Assembly (NCBI GenBank): GCA_943737045.1
Contig: CALSFV010000221.1
Location: 930,001-994,000 of the forward strand
DNA from: Parapristionchus giblindavisi
Lineage: Eukaryota > Nematoda > Chromadorea > Rhabditida > Diplogasteridae
Direction: 5' to 3'
DNA length: 64,000 bases
The translations under genes were made by a program, and so were the position numbers. Positions 54,878-64,000 of this stretch are shown piece after piece (position 1 is the first letter of the stretch; each line of letters starts with the position of its first letter). Under the pieces are notes generated by a model. The model had not been told where the DNA came from, ran no database searches, and saw only the letters and a list, made by a program, of their open reading frames with translations.

Positions 54878-57800
54878 TTAACAATTAAAAGCGATTGATT
54901 CATAGAACTTCTCAATAATTCGATTCTTCTCATTCAAATTTTTATCCCTATAATGTGATTGTTTAGAATCGATCGATAAACTTTATTCTTACTTTGTATT
55001 GAAGTATCTTAGAAGAACAAATCGAATCTTCTGAGCAATAACCATTGAATATTTATCCTTTCGTGAATGAAGATAATTGATTTCTTCATACAGTGATAAC
55101 TGAAATTTTATTTGACTCATTTTCATAAAAATATGAAAAGTAACTCACCATTGTGAATATTTTCTGTATCTTTAATCTCTCCTTAATAGGGAGATCTGAT
55201 ATTCGTTTAGTAAGATCTCGTGAATTTTCAATCAAAAATGATCGAGCTTCAATAGAATAAGTAAGAAGAGTTGGTGTTAGATGGGACCAATTCTTTGACG
55301 CAAAAACATCCATTAATGTTATCTTCTGAAAATTATCATTAATTACATTAATAATCAAACATATGTAAAAGAATAGCCACAATATTTGAAATTCAACGAA
55401 CCTTAGTAAGATCATAATCACATTCGTAATGCTCAGAGGTCCATCTCTTTCCACACTTGTAACAGAACTCGGCCTCACAAGAGCAAGTCATATGATTACA
55501 ACTGAAATACTTCATATTGGATTTTCAAGGACCTTAGTATTTCGTGATTCGATTAGATATTGCAACATACCCTTCACTCCTTTGCATTAGATTCTGACAC
55601 ATTGGACATTGGACAATATCTCTTACGATAGGGGATGAAGTTGAGAGGAAATTTATAGAAATGAAACCTGAAATGAACCCATTTATTATTCTATTGCGTT
55701 ATTATTATGATTATTATTATATATTATGTCTGCATCTAACATGTAAGTCATTAGCCAGATTTGGAGAATACTAGTTGGCCTATTGATTTATTATTTTAGA
55801 GTACTGCAGTGAACTTTGGTCTCCTCAATCAATATCCCTAATTGCACGTATCGAGTCCGTCCTTCATCGTTTTTCCAGGCTAGTGTTCAGCAGGTGCAAT
55901 CTGCCATATCGACCTTACCTGGAGTGCATACAACACCTTAAGCTCCCTTCACTTCACTCCCGCAGAGATCAAAATGACCTCATATTTACGTACAATGTAA
56001 TCCACTCACATCTTGACCTTGAAACCCGTTCACTTTTTCTATTCCCTAATTTTACCAACACTCCACGTAGACATAATTTATATTTAAGAACCCACAGATC
56101 ACACTCAAAAAAGTTCTCATCGTTTTTGACAAATCGTATTGTGCAAAAATGGAATAATCTTGACAATCGTGTTGTTTGTACCCATAGTGCCAATGTATTT
56201 AAGTCTTTTATTCGTAACTCATAAGTATTGTATGCTACGATCAAGTAATCGCAGCCTTCTTTCTTACCTCCTGAATTTATCATATTGTTTAAACACTTAA
56301 TTATGAATCTTAAAATACCCTCCGAGGTCAGATAAATTTATTATTATTATTATTATTATTTCCTACAGTACAACGTAAGCGACCCCGCCTCGCGATTTAA
56401 TTCATAACATCATTATAACATTTTATTTATTATTTATATACAAATATTATTCTATCCTTCGTTGGAATGATTTTTTTTTAAAAGTACATAAAAGTAGTAA
56501 AAGGATGAATGAGGATTTTCATTTTCAGAATTATTGATAAACGTCATCAATCGATAATCAATCGATAATTAATCGATGGGTAATCGATATGCAATAAGAT
56601 ACTCACCACTGTCCTTCATGTATTTATTGTATTGTTGGAAAGCATCACAAGAAATAGGTCGATGATTGATTGATGAACAAATTGTACAGATTGATGTACC
56701 ACATGAACACAAAAGGGTACGGTCACTGAAAGTAAACGCATACAAAAATGCTCTAATATGATAATTCAACTAATTTTAGTCTCCTATAAAAGTGCAGCGA
56801 TTTATTTTCAGCATAACTTACTTAGTAAGAGAATGAAGTTGTTTGCATTCAGAACAAACGATAATTTCTTGTTTCTCAATCAAATCCTCATTCAATCCTT
56901 CGAGATATGAAAGTAATGAAGAAGATGAGAGAATGGCCGATGCAGATGGGAATGAAAGAGTCGAATCACAGTCGGATACCTTTCAAATACATTTCTCAGT
57001 TTTATAATTAATTGTCAAATCTTCATTAAAATGATTGATAAAAAAGGACTTACCATGCAAGAAGTTGGATAATGTTTATTTCTAATGGAATTAGAGATAT
57101 GAGAGATCCAACATCCTGTACAGAAGATATGACCACACGATAGACCGAATGGATGGACATTCTTAAATTTGTATTTATTTCCTTTTAAGAGCTTAAATGA
57201 CTTTCCATTTGAACCTTACCTGATTGACAGATTTCATATCGATTACTTCGTAACAGATCTCACAGTACTCGGGGAGATTATTGATTGGTTTATATTTCGG
57301 CAAATCAATAGATGGTGGGATGCGAATTCGTTCATTTTCGTAATCACATTGCATGCATCTGAAAATTGATAAGTTGAGGGAGATATGTTGTTGACGAGTG
57401 ATTCTTTTTTTAAACATCAAAAAATAAATACAAAATTGTTTAAATGTTCTTACTTCTCAACGACACAAAGTCGGATTGGATTATCCATTTTTGCTACCGC
57501 ACAAGTTTGTAGTTGTCTTCCAATAAATTCCTTTGTGTTCTTCTTATGAATGAACCAAGATTGAGGATAGACAGGAAGTGATGGTAGATCAATTGTGATA
57601 GAATCTACCGTAGTAAACATAATAGGTAGAGGGGTTACGGTAATAGGGGAAGATACGGTATCTCTGATAATAACGATATCGTCTTCTATTTCTGAATCAG
57701 AATGAGATTGATATCCTGAAGAAGTTGAAGGAATAGAAAGAGAAGATGAAGATTTGATGACGTCATCGTTGAACTTCACAAACTTTTTCTTGAGATTTCT

Positions 57801-60484
57801 CTTCTTTTTCACAGGTTTAGCAACAATAAAATCAAAGATATTATTATCGATTAGGCGATCTACAGTAGTATCTTGATTGTCAATGACAGGGGAAGAACAT
57901 AGTGATTCTTCCAAATAACAGATATCGTTATAGTCAATATACTTATTGTCCTTTTTCTTATTTTGTTTTTGATGGTTTGATGGCTTTACTGGTCTGAAAA
58001 TAATTAAGTCTTTATTTGCTGCATCTTCTTAATTTGATTTATACTACTGTATAACTATATTATACCCGTAGTATACCCGTTCCTTTTCTTTTAGATTCGA
58101 ATATTGTGATGTATCTTTTGAAGTATGAAAAATAATGAATTATAAATTTCTCACTCATCACTCCAATCATCATTCCAATCATTATAATCTTCATGTGTTT
58201 CTTGTCGTTCCTTCTTTACACTTTTATTATACAACGAAATTTTGTTCGTCATTTCCGTTGCGAAATACTGGATGTGAATCCTCTGCAATTGAAATAAATG
58301 AAGATTTCTTTTAATTTAAATTTGACTAGAGTTTATGTAAACAACAAAATGAAGGTGGAGTTCGACGAATATTTTCGTGTACAAACTGTGAAGACAGAAA
58401 GGTTTGCAAAGGTACTCTATGCATCATACACTATTTATTTTATGCAGATTCATCCTATTTATCGCTAGAAATATCAATGAGTCGTAAGGACTGTGCAGGA
58501 AATACCGCGCTTTTTTTGAAAATTGAGGAATTTTGGCAATATGTTTCGATCAAAAAATGGCTAACGACTCCGAATTTGTATCGCTACGCTATGGGATAGC
58601 AGCGGCGACTTCTATCACTTTACCTTAGAAAGATGTAAGTAGTTTACAGATTGTACCTGATATTGTTCATTATGGTCAATTCTTGAAAGAGGATCATCGC
58701 AATACCATCGTTCTCTTCTCTTTCCACGACGTTTCTTTCCCTTTTCTTTACGAGGAGCGTTGCCTTCTCTGCAAACATATGTTACTTTTAATCTATTCAC
58801 ATTGCGAAAATTTTTTTAATGGCCCATCAGATTTTTTTCCTTGTTTACAGATTCAAAAAAAAAATAATTACAATGAAATATTAGACTTACGGTTTCTCAA
58901 GATTCTTCAATCTTGCTCCGTTATCACTTTTTGACTTGCGATGAATGATTACTTTACCATCACGGGATACATCATGATAGGAAACACTGCAAACATATAA
59001 ATAAAAATAATAATTTATCGACGCCATGAAAATATTACATGACGAAATTTTACCGAAAAAGATATATTGTGCGTATAAAATGTACTTGCATAAGAAAATG
59101 ACAAATGGTGCAAACGAACGGAAGTCACAATCGAGAGGCGAGCGAGATGTAGCCTTCTACATCTCGCCCCGCCTCTCAATTGTCTCTCCGCTGCCTCTCC
59201 CGGCTGACCTTCGCCGCGCGCTATATTATATATAAAAGAGATCGGCATAGTTTCTGAACCATGCAAAACAAGAAAGTCGCTTGTGGGAGTGGTTGGCTAC
59301 TCTCGTACCAAATAAACAAGTGTATTTTATACGGTCAATAATAATCAATTGCTTCACTCACTGTGTGCTTTGATTCTAGTCGGGGAGTTTGAGAGTGAGT
59401 GAAACAAACATAACATATAATGTTATTTATTATAAATAGGTCTATTTTCTATTAAAAATCGCGGAATTTGCATAGCATGATGCAAAACGTACGCAGATGC
59501 CCGTTTCCCGTTGCTCAATGGTTCGAGACTTCTGTCGTGTGTATGAATGGAAGCGGATACACGAAGTTTTAGACGAGGATCCTAAAAAAAACACAAAATA
59601 ATAGATTATTATTAATTATTTTTCAGGCATATCAGTTTTCGTTTTGATCGAATATCTTTGTAAAGTAGAGTAAGTGGCCCAATGGAGTCCTAATCGTAAG
59701 GAGAGTAACTTAAAGGCGCATCCCAAGCTAATTTGACTCTCTGACCAAGCAAGGGAATGGTCTGAAGACACATATCCTGATCTTCACGAAACTTTGAGGG
59801 CATACTAATTAGAACACGCTGATTTCAAATCCGTTTTAAAAACCTGCACATTATTTTTTGAAGCGAGATAGATATTTCACTGGCTACATAACATCGTTTA
59901 ACGCTGTCTTTGCTATTTTTTACAAAATGTTGTATTTTGCTCTTCAGAAAAATAATGTGCAGGTTTTTAATACGGATTTGAAATCAGCGTGTTCTAATTA
60001 GTATGCTCTCAAAGTTTCGCGAAGATCGGGATATGTGTCTTCAGACCATTCCCTTGTAAGGAAATCGACAGTGTTGCCAGAGCGGAGAGTTACAAATTAT
60101 CTTGGGATGTACCTATAAAAATGGAAATAAAAATAATACTTGAAGTTCTTCGATATCGTCCACAATCATATCTGGAATTTGCCATCTTTTCCTTTTATCG
60201 AGTGAGTATGGTACGAAATAGTTATTTAATCCATATTTATCCTTTTTCGTCAAAGCATCTGCGCCAAATTGTTCAGCTCTCTGAAGCAATTCAATGAAAT
60301 ACGAAATGAAATTAGTAGAAAAATCATCATGAAATTAGTGACTTACCTTTACAACTTCGTCCATTGTCATATAGTCAAATGTATGAAATACATCACAGGT
60401 ATCTTCAATTAGAATCTCTTTGACTATCGTTGAGGGACCAACGTTGACGGCCTTCTGACCACGTCGACGATGGTCCAAACGCAT
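54878..60484 (-). CDS. RBR E3 ubiquitin ligase, gene F (16 exons, 772 aa)
   Basis: Exons in transcript order: 60484-60347, 60280-60140, 59581-59493, 58986-58891, 58768-58657, 58282-58155, 57993-57454, 57358-57220, 57161-57054, 56979-56822, 56725-56607, 55667-55571, 55501-55402, 55325-55149, 55099-54993, 54947-54878; total 2319 nt, frame intact. RING1 begins at C447 (CEIC, CGHIFCTGCW, CMVSDC). The IBR has CSEC where the others have CPEC or CPQC, and [13 protein letters not shown]2 is CPMC...GCNHMTCSCEAEFCYKC with catalytic Cys 623 and His 625. Residues after RING2 (ITLMDVFASKNW...) are a helical family-specific tail. The ATG follows TTTAG by 2 nt. Intron 11 holds a LINE 3' end, intron 3 a MITE family 2 copy, intron 2 a nested MITE pair and intron 5 repeat R plus a tRNA-like remnant. 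Confidence 0.92.
55796..56224 (+). pseudogene. CR1-like LINE reverse transcriptase C terminus in intron 11 of gene F
   Basis: A 142-codon frame reads LEYCSELWSP, ARIESVLHRFSR, YLECIQHLKLPSLHSRR, DLIFTYNVIH and RIVQKWNNLDNRVV. This is the standard C-terminal region of CR1/Jockey-clade non-LTR elements (the LEYCS..WSP, L.L.SL..RR and WN.L segments). It ends in a stop and is followed by about 110 bp and an ATT tail at 56338-56361. It is a 5'-truncated insertion, antisense to gene F. The frame is still open, so it may be recent. Confidence 0.8.
56338..56361 (+). repeat. ATT tail of the LINE insertion
   Basis: Eight ATT units close the LINE fragment, as is usual for CR1-like elements, which end in short tandem repeats instead of poly-A. 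Confidence 0.8.
58352..58605. repeat. Repeat R plus decayed tRNA-like sequence in intron 5 of gene F
   Basis: The order CGACGAATATTTTCGTG, ACAAACTGTGAAGACAGAAAG, TATTTATTTTATGC, CGCGCTTTTTTTGAAAATTG, then a worn tRNA-like stretch, is the same as in intron 6 of gene D (39184-39313 and 39640-39720). Here the CATGCATGATCA array is missing. The host intron differs between the two genes, so these are separate insertions. Confidence 0.65.
59066..59339. mobile_element. MITE family 2 in intron 3 of gene F
   Basis: This is 274 bp, inverted relative to 29461-29740. Ends are ATTGTGCGTATAAAATGTAC and GTATTTTATACGGTCAAT. It contains the same CGAGATGTAG hairpin and GGCTGACCTTCGCCGCGCGC segment. Confidence 0.85.
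59712..60117. mobile_element. MITE family 1 copy split by a nested foldback, intron 2 of gene F
   Basis: The outer ends (TAAAGGCGCATCCCAAGCTA and the mirrored ATTTATCTTGGGATG-type right end, with CCAGAGCGGAGAG) belong to family 1. The centre is replaced by a foldback of about 310 bp at 59747-60058 with 115-bp arms starting CAAGGGAATGGTCTGAAG. Only 20-odd bp separate its right end from the exon 2 donor. Confidence 0.8.
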
Positions 60485-62570
60485 GGCTAAAGTAATGATT
60501 TTATAGTGAATTGGGAAATTGATATTTCGATGCGGTCAAACATAGTACGTCAAATATTTCTAAAACAAAATTAAGTCACAAGATGTGTAACGAGAGGTCA
60601 CGCAATACGATTTTTATTTATTGTGACGATATAAAGATGATAGGAGAAGAAGAACAAACAAAACATGTGCTTGAATAGTTGCGAGATGATAAAGATTTAC
60701 AGCGAAAATTGTGAAATATGACAAGCAAACAAGAATTGATAGGTATAGCTGAGGGTTATGAGGAATTGACAACCATTATAGAAAACAGTGATAACAAACA
60801 GTGGCGAAACCCTTCCTCTTATATGTTTTGAGTGCGAACAGTGAAATATTGCATAACATTGTAGGGATGAATCATGTCTAGAGAGTAGACAACAATGAGA
60901 TAATTGTAGTAGCTAGAGATAGAAAGAATGAAAGAGTCAAGCAGGTTGAAAGAGAGAATTGAGAGAGAGACGAGTTAGAGTTAGAATTGGAGGGGTTTCC
61001 TTCTTGTAACTATGGACGCAAAACATAGAAAAGAAGAATATGAGATCACTTCCCTGACTATGACTCAAATGTTTCATGAATCAATCAATATATGAAGTGC
61101 GAGTAATATATTATCTTCAGTTTGTGTAACGCCATTCAATTTGTACAGTCCCGCACGATCTACCTGTCTAAAGGCGGACATCCGCGACATGATTCAGGTC
61201 GCCTCATGTCGTATTTTGCTAAAAAATTTTTGAAATATTTCATTTGTTGTGATCATTGCATCATATCATTGCAGTAATAAGAAGCATTGAGAATGAGAGA
61301 GTAAAGAGTAAGAGAGACATGACTGTATGGTGGAATAAGAGAGGAAGGACAGGAGAATTTGTTTTTTTTCGATAAGTTTTCTTTTCAAGATTTTCATGCA
61401 CTTTTTGTAGATTGGTAAAATCGATAATTGAAGGTGGTGTCCATCTTCGCCCATTCATTGTCCAAGGATTTCTTCATTGCATAGACAATGGGGCAAAGAT
61501 GGATAGGCACGTAAGAGTCAGATGCTGGAGTAATGGAATACTGTAGTTAATGGGCATTGTAGTGCATTGTTTATTGATTATTTTCAGACAGTTATTGATT
61601 AGGATGTGGTCAAAAAGTGTATCACGTTTATCCATTAGGGTTCGTAACTGTTTACTGCATTTAAATATCATCTTACTTTATTAATCAATAATAAAACCAA
61701 TGGAATTGAACAAATAATAATATTCAAGTCAAATCAAATAATTGTAAATCAAACCTACGTCAGTAAAAAGAGTATCTTTATTTCAGGTGCATAATATTTT
61801 TATGTGGTGTTAAAACGTTCCGAAAAGAAAAGAAATGAATCGATATAGTGATGAGAGGGTGGACAAAATGACGAATTTTATTTTATGAAAAAAGTTTAGT
61901 CATAGAGATACTAACGGCAACAAATGAATTACACTTATAACAGTAGTCCACAGCATGAAAGATCGAAACTAAATTTGATGAAAAAATGAATGGTGGAGAC
62001 TAATTAGGAAAAAAATTGATAAAGGAATCTGATTTTCGTATTAAAATATATCGTAAATGTGTTAACCCTCTCAGAATCAATTCCACTAGACTTTTTCCAA
62101 TTTTCTAAAACTTGTCTTTGCCTGCATTAGCAACGGTAATTGTTGATGTATGTTCTCGGAGGGAGTCTCCCAGCTGAAATGATGATGACTCTTTGATAAC
62201 TACTGAATGCTGTCCAAGGTTGTGCGGTATGGTTAGGCACCGGATTGTGCGGTTCAGTTCTCTATTTTCTCATCCGGATCTATTTTGTAGAGGGCAGTAT
62301 TTTTTGTTAATGAAGTTGTTTATTTACACTCGAATTTTCCTTAATTTTTGAAATGTGCTCACTACGATTCCCCTCACGCCTCACGATGCAGCAGCAGCTC
62401 CACATATTGCTATGATTACAGCTCTATCGTGTTCCTCGCGTCTGCGTCTAAATTAAGCACACTTTTCTAACCTTTTTTTTTATTTTTTTGTGTTTTTTCT
62501 TGTTTCTCATTAGAATCGGCATCATCGATTACGTTGACAAATTATGAAAATATAATTTTACTACACTTTC
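60485..62570. other. Region upstream of gene F, no gene recognised
   Basis: The first 500 bp repeat the gene D and E upstream DNA in shortened form, including the conserved block at 60785-60910. Beyond about 61050 it is AT-rich unique DNA with only short, unconvincing frames, for example at 61261-61458 and 61474-61671 on the minus strand. Confidence 0.5.
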
Positions 62571-62965
62571 GTGATTACCACAACCCTGCTCCTGACCGAC
62601 AACATCATAAAGTTACCGTACCTCGCCAATCTAGCCTGTTCACTTTCAGTTCTCGTCTTACGCTGCACGGGACGACGATATCTGAAAGATCGGCTACCGT
62701 AGTTTAGCTACACTTTATATAGCTATTACGAAGTGAACCAAACCTCCAGAGTTTAGCATATGCCAGTGCTTTGCACAACTCATTTCGCGCTTTTCCAATC
62801 TGATAGATGTACTCCAAATCTCTTAAATTAATAATTATATTATTTATAGGTCTGTTCGACAATTACCGTATGCTGAACAACGTCCGTGCAATATTCTAAG
62901 CTACTTCGCTGAGAAATCGGATACCGCTGTTCAGCTAACTCATATAACTTTTATGAAGCGCACCT
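62570..62965. repeat. Diverged repeats flanking the Tc1-like element
   Basis: A module with GACAACATCATAAAGTTACC, GCCAATCTAGCC and GCTACCGTAGTTTAGC at 62590-62720 has a worn second copy at about 62860-62960. A third follows the Tc1-like debris at about 63850-63985 (ACAACAACATAATAATCTGAAGC... AACCGTAGTTTGCG). It may be an older repeat into which the Tc1-like element jumped. Confidence 0.4.
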
Positions 62966-62966
62966 A

Positions 62967-63850
62967 CAGTAACGGCCAAAAAGAATGCAACAGCGTGTTT
63001 TTTGAGTGTAACTTTGCTTGTATGCAACCAATCGGCGTAATTTTTTTGATTTGTTGTGCGCACAGGTCTTACCGTTGTATTGTGTAAGAAAAAGAGCGAC
63101 GTTTCTGAAAATCAGAAAAAATTAATGAATTTATTGATTTCGGAGCTTTTCACATTTTGAACCATTATTTTTGTTTATTTTTTTTTGGTTGTTTGCATTG
63201 TGCTGAAAAATCGTTTTATGTTTTCAGGAGATAAGGCGGCTAAAGGACTCTAAGAAACTCAGTCGATCAGATCGACAAGCCATTGCTAGACGCCGGGCCA
63301 TGGGCATGAAGTTGGTTCACCTGGCAAAGCAGTACAAAACGGATCTAGGGATGATCTCCTGCTCTGCGAATGGACCAATTCGGACAAAAATCTCTGGAAG
63401 GCCTCCTCCGACAAGTTCGAAGATCGGCACATTCCTCAAAAGGATAAGCAAGGCTAACCCCCGAAAATCTGTGGTCCGGGAACGCGCGCAAAGATTGCTT
63501 CGGGTCGTTTTCCTCTTGGAATACTTTGCCCCGAGGCATGGTAGAGCGCCCAAATGGCTGCATCACCTTCGCCTAGACCTCTTTTTACTTCTCCTTCCTC
63601 ATAATGACCTCAGCGCTATGCAGGGGGCCGATATCGCCCGCATGGAATGCTCCCCACATCATCACGGAACCAGCCCCATGCTTCATAGTGGGAACTTGGC
63701 ACTTTTCACCGAATTTATGAAGCGCACGAACCTCTTATCGTTTTCTACTGCTTTGCACCTCTGTTTCTCCGCTTTATCGATCAGAGCAATGAAGTACACA
63801 TACCTGAAAAAATATTTATATTATTTAACCAAAATGACCTGTTTGAGAAC
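62967..63850 (+). mobile_element. Tc1-family transposon debris with oppositely oriented halves
   Basis: The terminus CAGTAACGGCCAAAAAGAAT after TA at 62965 closely resembles the Tc1 end (CAGT..GGCCAAAAAG). A 5' part follows, then an AG acceptor at about 63228. On the plus strand a transposase N terminus reads RRLKDSKKLSRSDRQAIARRRAMGMKLV..., then GRPPPTSSKI and ISKANPRKSVV, the helix-turn-helix and linker. On the minus strand at about 63705-63465 the catalytic half reads VPTMKHGAGSVMMWGAFHAG and GPLHSAEVIMRKE, then QEENDPK. So the two halves face each other. Stops and frameshifts abound; it is inactive. Confidence 0.75.
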
Positions 63851-64000
63851 TACTGTATGCAGACAAACAACAACATAATAATCTGAAGCTACCATACTTG
63901 TCCAATTTGACCAGTGCATTTTCCAATTTCGTGTCATGCCGCGGGAAAAAGCAACCGTAGTTTGCGTAGAATGCGTCCACTTTACTTGGACCGGGATTCT

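Noticed and set aside
61261..61671. Small minus-strand frames upstream of gene F
   Set aside because: They are short, lysine- and leucine-rich AT-driven frames without splice context or known motifs.

Overview
This window is nuclear DNA from a nematode, most likely a Caenorhabditis-like rhabditid. The evidence is AT-rich sequence, many short introns with GTAAGT-type donors and TTTCAG-type acceptors, an AG acceptor 2 to 9 nt before each gene's first ATG (as expected for spliced-leader trans-splicing), Tc1/mariner, RTE-like and CR1-like debris, many foldback elements and a broken nematode-type chemoreceptor gene. The species cannot be named from sequence alone.

The core (17.7-60.5 kb) is a cluster of six paralogous RBR (RING1-IBR-RING2) E3 ubiquitin ligase genes. 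Genes A, B and C lie in tandem on the plus strand; D, E and F lie in tandem on the minus strand. The two blocks point at each other, with C and D tail to tail about 1 kb apart. I rebuilt all six by hand. Each has 16 coding exons at equivalent positions, and each adds up to an open frame: 747, 751, 757, 773, 769 and 772 residues. A and B form one subfamily and C to F another. All keep the RING2 catalytic cysteine, but D has Tyr where RBR enzymes have the His two residues after it. An extra Cys-x2-Cys about 30 residues before RING1 is present in all six. Flanking non-coding DNA was duplicated too: A and B share an AP-1-like site plus TATA promoter block, while D, E and F share an upstream block and a 3'-flanking block.

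The left flank (1-17.4 kb) is a transposon graveyard. It holds RTE-like fragments, a mariner element inserted in a Tc1-like element (with an empty-site relative at 63.02 kb), a duplicated 550-bp segment, a nest of foldback elements at 1.6-9.4 kb, and a broken serpentine receptor. The introns and spacers of the cluster carry more mobile DNA: palindromes of 1.98, 1.91 and 1.14 kb, several MITE families, a CR1-like LINE tail, tRNA-like repeats, and a 320-bp TAAA microsatellite. The right flank (60.5-64 kb) ends in Tc1-family debris whose two halves are in opposite orientation.

The genes probably act as alternative E3 ligases of one biochemical type with different N-terminal regions. That reading is inference from the domains. 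No substrate or pathway is shown by the sequence.
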